From Lepidurus packardi (Eukaryota; Arthropoda; Branchiopoda; Notostraca; Triopsidae), in NCBI GenBank assembly GCA_023053545.1, contig JAKZAN010000006.1:10262351-10326350 (forward strand): DNA of 64,000 nucleotides, given 5' to 3'. How positions within the stretch are numbered: position 1 is the stretch's first letter; each line of letters begins with the position of its first letter. Shown here piece after piece: positions 37,701 through 50,500 of the stretch. A program made the position numbers and the translations under genes. The notes under the pieces are model-generated. The model searched no databases. It saw only the letters and a list, made by a program, of their open reading frames with translations, and was not told the origin of the DNA.

Positions 37701-39860
37701 GTTTAGCACCCACGCTCTTTTTCCATTTTTTTCGCCGTGGACAGAGTTTGTGTTATGCTCTTAATTTTCTTTCCTTTGTTTTCTTCTCTTTTATTTTTTT
37801 TTTGAAAATAAAGGTTATCGGTACCGGTAATGGCGTTTGGTGCTGACATACTTTGCGGACGCATTGGTGGACTGACAGAACCCCAAAAGAAGATTTGTTC
37901 CAAATCACCCCAAGCCGTAGCTGCAGCCGGAGATGGTGCGCGCTTAGCTCGCTCCGAATGTCAATACCAGTTTCGCAATCATCGTTGGAACTGCACGTCC
38001 TTAGCTGGATTCTACAGCGTATTTGGCCATGTGGTTCCTGTCGGTAAGGAAACCATTTTCATTGATAATCGGCGTCACGAATCTTGATAAGAAGCTGTGA
38101 GAAGCTAGTGTTATCGGAGTGTTCTCGGTTCCATATATAGCCTTTTTTCCACCTTTATATCAGATGTGATTAACATACTTTAATAAGAAAAGGAAATTCA
38201 GATAAAATTTGTTAAAAATAGATCCGAAGTTTTCACATTTTTCGAAATATTCGAATTTATTTCGAAACCTAGAATCCTATGATAGTTCGCCTGTATTTTT
38301 GAAAATTTTGAGACTAATTTATGTAACCAAATACTAGTTTATTTAATTCAAATACTAGTTAATTTGAGATTAATTTATTTAATTTTATAAAAATTTAATA
38401 CTTTAGTGAGAACCGTTGTCAATCAATTTACAATCAAGAAATCAATTTACTTCCTAAGAATTTCTTACGAAATTAGTTTTTTCCAAAGAAATCCTTAGTA
38501 ATTACATTAATTAAAAAATATTTTTAAAACGTCAAAGAACGAATCATGGAAGAGAAAATCGCATTTATTGCATCACTTCATTTGCGTTTATTTTAATACC
38601 CGAGAAGGACGTCCTAGCTATTACGGTCATCGCCTTTTAGGTTTCTTTATTACTACCGTAAATGTGTCTCTACACTGCAGCTGTATTTCTTATATATTTC
38701 AAAATCTAGGGCTTGGAACTTGATTCTAAATGAGAAGATCCTTATTTGTGTTTTTTTAACCTTCTTGAGAAGATTAAAAATAACACAAATTTAGGTTAAA
38801 AACGATAATAATGTGATTGGTATTATCATATTATGTGTTTAGTCGTTCTGTATGGTTGTTTGTGTTGTGCTGGCTTAAAGAAAACTTGTTTTGTAATTGC
38901 AGGGAGTCGAGAAGCAGCCATGGCGTACGCTATTTGGAGTGCGGGTATTGCGTATTCGGTAACACAATCTTGTACTCGAGGAAATATTACGGCTTGTGGT
39001 TGCGACTCGAGAAAAAGAGGGGTTCCCATTGGCAAAACAACCCAGCCGTCAAATTGGAAGTGGGGAGGCTGCTCTGTGGACGTCGGATACGGAATACAGT
39101 TTGCTAAACGCTTCGTGGATGCCAGAGAGTTGGAGTTTGATGCTCGAAGCCTCATGAATTTGCATAACAATAAAGTAGGAAGAAAGGTAATCACCCTCAT
39201 CTTACTCAGGGGAAAAAATCTATGCTTTTACGAGCCACCTTTCATATATTTATTCTCAGGCAGTACACGTCAATCTCAAGTTGGAATGCAAATGTCATGG
39301 CGTGTCAGGAAGTTGTACCTTGAAAACCTGCTGGCAATCCCTTCCTCCATTTCGTCGAATTGGAGATTACTTACAAACTAAGTGAGCAATATACGGTTTA
39401 AATTTTGCTCTATTTGATTCAGATGTAACATTTATATCTCGTAGGTATGTGGAAGCTAAACTCGTTTCAATGAATAGGAGCAGAAAATTACCACACAAGT
39501 TCACGCTGAGGCTTCGCAAGTCACACCGACATGGTGGAAAGATTTCCGACACGGATCTGTTGTATTTGGAATCTTCTCCTAATTACTGCGAAGCCAATGC
39601 TGCCAAAGGGTCTTTAGGTGTCAGCGGACGTCAGTGCAACCGCACTTCAGAAGGTAAAACACTTTGTTTCTTGGTAGTTAACTGATGTAAGCTCCTTTTC
39701 TAAATTAGGATCAAGCGGATGCAACTCTCTTTGCTGTGGTCGCGGCTACAATACCCATCAGTATATTAGAATGTGGCAGTGTCGATGCAAGTTCCATTGG
39801 TGTTGTCATGTAACGTGCAATACTTGCAAAGAGAGAGCTGAAGAATATTATTGTAAATGA
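34799..39860 (+). CDS. Secreted Wnt ligand, most like Wnt7 (6 exons, 350 aa)
   Basis: Exons: 34799-34854, 37814-38043, 38903-39186, 39260-39381, 39445-39653, 39709-39860. Phases match throughout and the sum (1053 bases) is a multiple of three. Exon 1 encodes a short signal peptide ([18 protein letters not shown]), has an in-frame TAA seven codons upstream of its ATG, and ends in GTACGG. The rest is a full Wnt: RWNCTSL-type glycosylation site (HRWNCTSL), [31 protein letters not shown], and the acyl-accepting Ser in [16 protein letters not shown]. The C-terminal cysteine fold follows, with [22 protein letters not shown] and [14 protein letters not shown]. The CNTCxER-x-E ending and the preceding WQC favour Wnt7 over other subfamilies, but a tree is needed. 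Wnts are lipid-modified secreted ligands for Frizzled. Intron 1 is 3.0 kb and intron 2 0.9 kb; the others are short. Confidence is lower for exon 1 (0.7) than for exons 2-6. Confidence 0.93.
34855..37813 (+). other. Wnt intron 1
   Basis: Proposed 2959-base phase-2 intron, GTACGG...AATAAAG. AT-rich, with no nested gene or repeat I can identify. It may hold regulatory sequence, but no motif is claimed. Confidence 0.6.
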
Positions 39861-41563
39861 GTTCACTTCTCCGCGTTTTACTTTCGTTATTAACGTGGTT
39901 ACCGTGGTTGACGCTTCTCAATTTTGTGTACATAGAAAACAGATGCAGAAAAGAACAGATTTATTGGACGCATAAGTTCACATTACAGTGAGATAACCCT
40001 CAAATTCACCGGGGTGGTATCCTTTTGAGACTACACAGAAATGTTGCGGATGGGTCTCGTTTAGGTCTTATATTCTTCGTTTCGGTCGGAGCTAGACTGT
40101 CTTTCTTCACACTGGCCTGCCTTTTCATATCTGAAAGCCACCACCTTGGCCGGTCAGCGTTAGCTAAGCGTTGACAACCAAACATTCCATTCTTAATTAC
40201 ACTAACAACAACCTTGGTCAATCTTAATGATAATCCCTTCAACCTTGGCCCGTAACATAAGGAACGAAGAAAAAGTACCCATATAAGCGTTGAAGTTATA
40301 TCATCCAGTGCAGATGAACTGAAAGTTGGTTTTAACGCAAGTCTTTTTAGACCAAACAAAGTCTATTGGCTTATTGAGTAATTTATTTAGACATAATCGA
40401 TATGAATTCTGGATTTTCAGTCTGAAATATTCCATGTCTTGTAGACGCGTTGGAAACCGTAGACTAAAACCGCGTATGACACTAAACAAACAGTTCAGAA
40501 CAATCTACTCACCACTTACCGTCAAGGTGGATTAAACTGTCACGAACTATAACTCCCTTAAACGTTTTTTTTTAGGTAAAGTTCACTTGCGGTAATGCAG
40601 CTTATCTTAATCTAAGCGTTGCAGTGGATTACGGGTGCGTAAATAGGTTGCTTCTTTTCAAGATTTAGATTTAGTAACTTACCCTTATCGCGACAGAAAT
40701 CCAACAGCATTAGGGTTTTCAAAAGCTTCAAAGTTTCAGCTTCAAAATATTTATAGATTATTTAAAGCTCTACTTCAGATAATACACTGTTGTAATACGA
40801 CTACAGTTCAGTAATATCGTAGTGCTATTATTTATATTGGAAGGCTAAGTTAATTGAGCTTACAAATCTTTTGACACCAGCTTTTCTATTAGCTTACTAC
40901 TCGAACTCGAACTACACCACTTTTAGTATTATGATCCGAAAATAGTCACCATTCATTTGGTGAAAAGATTATCTACCATTTGTTCTAGTCTGATTTAATG
41001 TAAATTTTTCGAATTAATTTGACATCTTACCATTTTGTGTAATTATGGTCCGATATATCGGAACAGACACTAAGCCAGTTGTATGGTTGTATTTTAATAA
41101 CAAGAAATACAGTAGAATAACAGTTCGTTCTCTCACGTACACACCGTCTACGCATCTGGCGGGAAAATAGCTTGTCAGTATACGCTGAAACCATGGTAAA
41201 AGATAGTGTAGTACCGCGCAATGTGCTTCTCAACACGACTAGGAATGTTTCGTACAACTCATGAGAACGTTTTTTCTCACATATCGATATCGGGAAAAAA
41301 AGGTAAAAAAGTCAGGAAAACTAACGTGCTAAATCTCTAATTAACAACGGTACCACTCGCCTCTCCCTTATCACAAATCTATCAATTAGTTGTACCCTAT
41401 CTGACATACTTATTTTTGTAACCATTTTTCTAACTTTCTCATCATATATCACGTTTCCCACCACGCATTTTTACCTTTTACCTAAAAAGAGGGAACAGCA
41501 TTCACAACAGTCCTACAATTTCAGTCAAACTATCAGACCTTCACACGTATTGCCTACGCTTCC
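39861..41563. other. Convergent intergenic region between Wnt and GRAMD1
   Basis: The Wnt gene ends here on the plus strand and GRAMD1 on the minus strand, so this should hold both 3' UTRs. A 117-codon minus frame at 40359-40006 shows no recognised motif and was not called. Confidence 0.5.
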
Positions 41564-44500
41564 TTACAAGTCTTCATTACCCGAAGCAGGCAATCCACCA
41601 GGTACGTCATCTTCTGCTTCTCTGGACCGCGTAGTTGCTCCTGTTCTTTCCTCCCGTGTCCCAAGCTTTATCTCTTCTTCCACATCAGTGGAAACCAAAG
41701 ATTTAAGTCTCTGAATGACACTAGAGGCTTTATCCACGTCCACATCTTGTCTGAGTAACGTCAAGGAATCTTCCGTCTAAAAAACACAAAAATCGAAGGT
41801 TAACTTTTCTCTTCAGAAAAGTAGCTAAGAAGCAACACAACGCAAGACTAGTAAAGTTATCGAAACCTACCCAAAGGTACAGGTATAAACTAAAATAGCA
41901 AAAAGGCACCAAAAATCTACCCCAAGCTGCACAAAACGCTACCCAAAGTGCGTATGGGTACTACAAGTGCGCAAGGATACCAAAAACCAAGCAAGGGTAT
42001 CGAAAAATATCCAGGACGAAGCCAAATTCCAAATTTTCTTACTTGTTTCAGCATGCCAGTAGCTGCCGCTAGGACTTGCCGCCACTTTTCCAGTTCTAGT
42101 TTGTGTAAAGCTTCTTGGTGGCGCAAAACCGAGAGCCACTCCTCTTCAGATTGCGGTTTGGCCTTCAAAACTGCTTCTGGTAACCGTAATGAGGTTCCTG
42201 GAATCGTCGTGTCTTTGGCGAAGCTCTCCAGAGTGTACAAACGCCAAAAGAGCAGTCCAATGACAAAAATGAGTAATACCAGTATTACCATAACTGCCTT
42301 CACGACGTAATCACTCATACTCCCACCTGCCCGAGAGGTATCAGCCTGTTGTATGTAATTAACCAGCCCTAAAAATTCCCCAAAATTAGGAAATGGAGAT
42401 TAATTAAGAGAAATATTTCTTCAAATCCGACATTACCCATGCTTTTCGTAGATCGCTCTCCAGCTCCCACGAAAGACGTATTGGCTTCGCTAGTATCCAA
42501 TTTGCCGAGAACATTAGGCCTTCTTCGTCTCTGAGCAGGAGGTCTGATATGTCTCAACTTCACAGTTGCTTCCCTTTCAGGACGGGATAAAGTTCCGGGT
42601 CGTTCTTCTTGACGTGAAGGAACTGCTGACAAGAATGCTCTTTTCAGTTGGTCGACATAGTCTTCCAAACCACTCCAAGTATTCTTTTCAATAAATGCTA
42701 GAAACCAAATAAATAAATACACGAATGAAAAAGAGTGAAATCAATTTAAATATAAAATAAATAAAAATGCAATTTGTACTTTTGACTATCCCCCAAACAG
42801 ATTTCTTGTACTTGATCTGTGCAAACACGACTAGTCGACTCTCTCTGGGTCCCATGCGGATTATACAATAATGTAGTACGGCGGAAAACGCGTCTGCGTA
42901 TGGAATGCCTGCGTTGGTTACTTCAGCGCTCAGCGCGTATAAATGACCAGGTCGGCTACATGACAGCAGAGTCTAAACAGGGATTATCGTTAAATAAATA
43001 TTACTATCTTTTTGGAAGGACGATAGTTTTGGACGAAGAAAAGTTACTTGGATTTCTGTAGTACGACAGCTTTTCACACCCAAGCTCTGGTTAAGGCTCA
43101 AAGTATAGAGAAGTTGACGTCTCTTCTCCCCTGTTTCCCCCACCGGCTGCCAAGGCGAAATGATGACATCTTAGGAAGAGTAATTATAGTTTAGAACAAG
43201 TAGTTATACTCCAGTTTTTCAAAGATGGGTCATCTCTATTAATACACGTCCACTAAAATTTTACTTTCATTCTCTGCATGATAATCGTAGGGTATCTACT
43301 GATCAGGCGGCTATTATTAATACGCGTCATTAAATAAAAACCAAGACTCTCGAAAGAATGAATATTGCAAAAGAACAAGTCATATAGTTATTATGCCTCA
43401 ATTCACTGTTATAATTATTTTACTTTACACCTACAACGTTAATAAGCCAATGCTTGAGTAATAGTACTAAAATTTCAATACGTTTAGATAAATCATATAT
43501 CTAAATCTTTGATGAAGCGTTTTAAGATATTTGATATTATGATATTTGTGTACAAAATAATTTTTCAATTATATCGTTTAATTTCTTTTAAATTTCGGCT
43601 TCAAGTTTTGTTTGAAGTTGCATAATTCTCATGATATAGGAGTATGACTCCAATGCCAACTACTTGAACTACACCGTGGGCCTTAAATAAAAAGAAAAAA
43701 TTTAAGTAAGCACACAACACCCTGACTTGGGCACAAGGTCTAATCTGCATGGAAACTATCGCTAGGCAATTTGCACTATTTCTTTATTATTGCTAGATAA
43801 CTGTTAAATGGATCGCTATCAATTAAAACTACCATAAAATTATTTGTATCGAAATTAATAGCATAGTAACATCTCTTAGCCTTTCCTGTAATAAATCACG
43901 GGCATAATCTAATTAAGCTCCTTTTATAACAAAAAGGGATAACACATCTTAAATGTAAAATTAGTATAACAATGATCGCAGCTCATGCTATTAAATACAG
44001 TAAAAAAAAAGAATGGCCTCAGCCGTAGTATTATAAAAAGGGTAATACGAATTTTTTATTTTTATTTTACTGAAAAATAGTTTTCCTTCAAAAATGAGGA
44101 ATATTTTACCTGTGGATTTCCTATTCGCTTGAAACTCGTTATAAAAGCTAGCATTGGTGAAAAACATAGTAAACACTTGATCCACACTGAAGGGAACAAT
44201 TGTGTTAAGAAGTTGTCTTCCATCGTGAACTTCAGGGCACTGCACGGGTTCCTCTGCAAATAAATTACACTTAAAACGCTCCCCTAAATATCTTCATAAT
44301 AAAAACAAACATACCATTATCATCAGACTCGGTGGTATCACTAAGATCAGTAGGTAAATTAGCATCTTCTTTGGATGACAACTTGTCTTTCCTTCCATGC
44401 ATCATCCTGCTCGAATCCAAGCTGCTGCTGCCAAATCCATTCACAACATGCTCGGCCCATTGGCTATTTCCATTCGGGCTCACATCGGCCATGATATCAC

Positions 44501-47500
44501 CCGAGCCCGAAGTTACATAAACTTGCCTGCTTAAATTGTCTTCCAAACAGGTCGTGGATGGACTGGATGCTGTGACGGTGTTATATCCAAAATGGCTAAA
44601 CTCGGAAGACAGAGTTGACGTCGCGTACAAGCCACTGGGGATCGAAACCTATTGCAATAGCAAAACGGAAACTTCAAAAGCTTTTTCAGTCTAAAAACGC
44701 CAAAAGACACTCAGAGGTCGTAGTCAGGGTTCCATTAGTTAAAAAAGCTAAATGATAAGAATTCCTTACGGATTCTGTGACCTCAATGGGAAACCACAAA
44801 TCGGCCGTCATGATTAGAAAACAGAGCAAATCAACTTAATGTAACTGGTTTCTTTATAAAAACAACTCAACGCTAATGAGTGACAGCAAGGTCAGGTGCA
44901 CTAGTATACTCTTTCCACTGCTCCTTTCTTTCTCGTTTCGAAAACACTAAACAGTAAATAGCAAGGGAAAGGTCACGGTAAGCGATCTAGTAGACGTCCA
45001 GTGGACGTTGAAGAGGAAAGCTTTCCCAGGAAGGCAAAGCGGGGCCTAATACGAAGCCTAAAACCATTCCAAAAACAAAGCGGCCAAGCGAATTGTCGAC
45101 GAAGACATGCGGCTAGGGTCAGTTCAAGGACGGATGCAAGTTATTCAGCCCAAGAAAAGATGAGCCACTCTCCGAATAGATTTTGCAATAGGTCGACTGA
45201 TACTCGCATTTTCAATGAAGCAAAGCGTTCCAACACCCATCACCAAACATATGAACAAAAGGAAATGACATAAGAAACCATTCAGATCCATTAAAATATT
45301 CCTACTAGCAAAGCAAACAAAACCCATCACAAAGAGAATGACGTGTAAAACTAAACGCTACTGAAACAAAATGACGCAAAATTATTTGCCATTATTCCTT
45401 GCAAGTGTCATAAAAAATATAGTTTAATCTAATTTTACCTTACATTTAGGTTGAAGATGACAGGTGTACCGTTAACAAAGGAGAATCTCTAAATAATAAA
45501 CGTTTTTAAACGAATTTTTTTTAGTTGCTTAAAACGTTTGTGCACTTGTTCAAAAGCTTGAAACTTGTACGAGTACGTGTAACTTCGAATGAACTTACAT
45601 GACCAATTTCAAGCTTGTAATCGTATCGGAAGGGAATTTTCAAAAGCAATTTGTTTTCGATTTACTTAATTTTTTTGCCATATCGGAATTTACTTTAATT
45701 ATTCCAAACTTCTAAAGTGTAACACTAAAAAAAAAAAAGATCAACAGGAAACGAAACAAAGGATTGAAACCCAAAGACCAAAAGATCCCAGAGCAATTGC
45801 AGAATTGTATTAAGCAGAGAATACTAAAAGAATTTTTCCTTAAAACACAGTAGGCTAAACCCAGAATTCAAAAAGCACGCTGAAAACCCGGAAAAAGAGC
45901 TAAGAAATCGTCAAAAACCAAACGATCTAGTTCTACTTTTAGTGACTTTTGCGGCGTATCAAATGCTTAAAACGCGTCTAAACAAAGTGCTTCGCCATCT
46001 TGTGAAATTAAGTACAAAATATCTGCCAATGTCAAACTGATCACAGTTGCAGATTCCTCTTTCCCTGCTGTTTCTCTTTTCAGATCGCCATCATTATCAT
46101 CACCACTTTCTGCTACCACGTTTTCTACCTCTTCATCTTCCATCGGAAACACTTCCCGATCGCTATTTTCCCAATCAGATGGTAGTTCCTCTTCCAAAGC
46201 GTAGCTCGCGATTTCACAAAAGTCTTCCAACACTGCGTCAGAGGCTTCATCTACCGTCATTTCTCTGCTCAAATCTGCGATTCAAAGGCTATGCCCCAAT
46301 TCCCAATCCACACGCACTCGACTGAACTCACTCCTGTCCTCGCACGGAAACTCTTTTTAATTGCACCCAATCAGCTTGTCAGTGCATGTGTACTGAACTC
46401 TCGTGAAAATCCTTGTTTCTTTTTCTTTACTCGTTCAAGGGCTGGCTCTACTTTTAAAATCCGACAAAGTAGGTGAGTCGGCGTTGTTGATGAGCTAAGC
46501 TCATCCCTGCAGCCAAAAAGCAAATAAAAGGAACTTTTCTCTTGCTGCTTTACTACCTACTTTGCCTTTTTGACTCCGAGCAGTAACAAACTTGAGGGAA
46601 GAACTAACCGGTTTGGAGAGGAATACAAGAATGCGATCGGACTCGGGGAAAGTAAACTTAAGAAAAGAACAAATCTGGTGGGAATTTCAGTATGTCACTC
46701 CCTTGCGGCTTTAGCACAAGGTGATTCGTATTAAACGCTTCTGGTCACTCTGCAAAAACAATTCCGATCCGAGGTTGCCAACACAGGCTATTTCAATACC
46801 CCGCAGACCACTGGCGCCAAAAACGAACACCGTAGTGATTCTCACCAGGTCGTCAGGGACACCTATTTCTAGACGTTTTGAATGTGAAACAAACCGCACG
46901 CGTAACACTAATTGCGAGTCGCGTGATTCGAAGCGCTTATAATGCGACAGTCCTAATTCCTCGGAACCCGAGGACGGGACTTTTTTTGCTAGGGATATCA
47001 GGCTTCAGTCAACTGAATGCAGAGTCACATGAAGGCAAATCACTGTATCTTTAAGAATAAAAACCCGAGAGGAAATTTCAGAGGATGATCTAGGAAGCTA
47101 TCAGCTTGCCCAGTGTTGGCGAGCTCAACTAACAACAACGTAGCGCTCTAAGGAAAAGGACACATGCACTGGAACGCCAACTTATGCGTAGGAACGCTAA
47201 TGACGTCACAGAGAAGCGATTCAGTGCAGCGAAGGTAGCAAGAAAATATAACAGAACCAAACGGCAGGATCTCGCACACATGTTAAATGGACCCTAAAAC
47301 TCCGTAACTTCGCACTGAAGTTTGAGGGACGCAAAATAAAACTTACCGCAGATGCCAATCTGAAGGCGAGAGGAGGAGAATCGGTGACGTCACTACTTTT
47401 CCTTATCAGGTCGTCATGTTCGGTCGCGCCCGTGCCAGTATTTAAGAGCTCGTCGTCGTCGCCCGAAGAAAAGCCCAATTCGATGCCATACACTGAGTGC

Positions 47501-50500
47501 ACAAACTGCAGTAACTCGGCGTTTGTTAGCGGCTACACCGGAAAAACATAAACGGAAACAGAGATATAGTTATTAAGTACGACAAGAGCAACTTGGGAAC
47601 GAGACAAAGCAGCTGAGGCTAACTGAACTGGCAAATGGAAGAAAAACCTTCAAAAGATGGGCCCCATTTACCTTGTGAAGTTTTTATCACTAGCCTTTGC
47701 GATAAGCAAACACTGACATTGATCTTTAACCTAAGACATTATCAATATCGATGATGTGTAAGTAAAGTTTTCCTTAAAACAATAGCCTATCTTATACACG
47801 TGTTTTTTTCAAGGAATTTAAATTGATTTAGTTGCGCATTGGTATTAAGATTTGATGACCTTTAAGAGAAGAATTAGAGAAAATAACACGTTTAATTACC
47901 TTCTCCAATAAGGCCTTCTGCCACGTACGGAATAAAACAACGTACGTTTTATCTCGCGCCCCAAAAGACGTAAAGAAGTACTTATCGTTGTTTTCTACTG
48001 TCAACTGGATCGCATTGGGAATAACCAAGGCCGTCTTTTCCTTGGTTAGGGAAGTGACGTCCTTCCATCTTAATTGAACCTGTAAAGAACAAAAGAAAAA
48101 AATCATCCTTAAAAATTTTTCTTTAGAATTAGTCTACTACTCTAAGTGGTAGTAAACTTGTCTAAGTATACTAAATTCTTCTAAATACGAAAAACGAAAG
48201 AATTGTAAACTAATTTGGCAACTTATATTTAGTAATTATTTTTCTGCCAGTAAACATTTTCATGACAGCTGTTTCTTAGCACTGTAACTACCGAGTATTT
48301 TACAACCAGGAAAAAAGTAGTTATACAACACAATAGGTTGACAAACAATCCACGTGTTCGCCCTCATAAAAACGCGGGAATGGGAACAAAGAAAACAAAA
48401 CGTGTTAATATCAACAACGATTAACCTACTCTAATTATAATTATATGCTGCCCCCTATAGGCCGGTTTAACAGTTTTTGTACTATAATGTTAGGAAAATA
48501 ACAACCCAATGGATATCTTGTAGATCGCTTATCTAATTTTTTTCTTGCATTTACTGGCCAGCAGGTTTAAACTTCTGTCCCATTGCTTCTTTCGTGTCCA
48601 AACCAAACCGAACTTTTAAAGCACCTTCACACTAAGTCAAATGGTTCTTCGCTTTACAGTGAAATGGGTGAAAGTATAGAAACTTTTGGCCTAATCTGAA
48701 CGCGATCAGTTCGGTTACACTATCTCTAGGGTATCCATTGGGTAGTTTTTGTGAACATTATAGTACGTGTTTCGCAATTACGATGAGCAATAATATGGAC
48801 AGGATATTACTTTCTTAGTTAGCTAGTTTCTGTTAATAAAATATTCAGACCTTTTCAACTTGCGTCAATTATGCTAATAACCTTAAACAGAAGCGACAAA
48901 TTAGCCTTAAAATGGTTAGCTGGACACATCAAATAGCTAATCTGAACCTAATTTATTAAAAATCAAAGATAATATTCTGAAAATTACAATTTTACTTACG
49001 ACAGTTTCCCAGCGGAATATATTGGCGTAAAAGCAAATAAAGTTTTGCGTGACATAAACCCTGCCTTGCAATAAGATATCTCTTTGCAGCGCACAGGAAT
49101 AATCTATTTCAAGTAAAAAAGAAAAAATTAATATTCACATCCTGTGAATATTTAGGCAACAATGAACTAAGCTAATTACCAACTATGAGGCGTTCTTCTA
49201 GAGGTAAATCCTTGAAAATACGTTTGAAATCTTCCATACGAGATTTATAGGTAGGGTTGAGTGCGTTGTACCAAGTCGATTTTCGCTTGGATCGCTCTTT
49301 ATCAGAACTTCCACGAGATTCTTTCCGTTCTTTATCTTTTTCCTTTCCAGTTCCCGAGTCTCGTCCAGCTTGTAATTCGTTCGACTTGTTTGACTCAGAA
49401 GAGCGACTCACATTATCCTACAAAGTACCATCACAAAACACGGCGTCATAATCAATTTTCTTTACCAGTGAATCGTAAATAAACAAAATATCTATAAAAA
49501 TAAATCTAAATAAATAAATCTATAAAATCGTACTAGATTCAATTCAGTTTGACAGTCTAGAAACTCTGGTGAAATCGAAAACCCTTCTGCTACAAAATGT
49601 TCAGCATTATTCGTTATAGACTCGATATTTTCAGTTGGACTTGGAGTACAGGATCCCCCATTTGCTCCACACACATTTAGTACACGGTTCTCTTGCAAAT
49701 CTGGAGTGTGACTACGTGATCGACTACACAAGATGAAAATAAAGAGGATTAACCAGGTTTTTTTGGCTTGTTCTTTAAAGAAATATCTCTAACAAATAAA
49801 AAAATATATACCTAAGACTGGGTGAGGCATTGGACTGACGATTGTAGCCTCCTTCATTGCCCAAAATGGGTGAAGATCGAATGCTTCCGCTCCACGATTT
49901 ATTAACATTGTTGTTGGAGGGCCCAATAATCGCAGCTGTGGTTAGACAAGGGTAAGACGCTGCTGGTCCGATACGACCTGGCGGTACCAAGCCTGTACAC
50001 AAAGGCTCGTCGTGGCCCAAATCAGCTTCCGTGACAGAAACCGAGAGTCCTAACGTTGAAAAATAACAGAAAAAAGCAGAAATGTAAATATCATTGTCTT
50101 TATTCGAGAATTTTGTAAATATAACTACCATGATACAGCTGTTTTGGTGGAAAGACATCATTGCTTTCTGGAGGAGTTGAGGTGGGATGGGAATTGTCCG
50201 ATTGGGGAAGATTCACCTGGGATTTGGAATAACTGGGCGGTATCGGTTGGTGCGGAGGAGTGGAAGAAGGCGTCAGTGGAGTGCTTGGTATTGGGTTATT
50301 GCCTAGAAATACAGAATAATATAGGTGTTTCTTGACTTTTTAGTTCTTTTCGGCATTTGAGTCTTCAGAAAGTAAATACCAAGTTAAGATATTTTCAACA
50401 GCTACTTGACTTTTTCAGTTACAAAAAATAAATTAATCCTTCAAGTAATTTAAATTCTTGAACCTAAAAAACTTACATTCTTCAAAACGACTCAAATTTC

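Noticed and set aside
37830-38087. ATG at 37830 as the start of the Wnt protein
   Set aside because: It would remove the signal peptide and lies in the region aligning with the interior of Wnt proteins. The acceptor at 37813 and exon 1 at 34799 give a better model.
40006-40359. 117-codon minus-strand ORF downstream of Wnt
   Set aside because: No recognisable domain and it lies in the probable Wnt 3' UTR. Not supported as a gene.
43640-43696. Plus-strand reading with LNYTVGLK as a possible inverted ASTER exon
   Set aside because: A proper exon (43169-43048, minus) supplies this part of the domain in phase, so the resemblance is chance.
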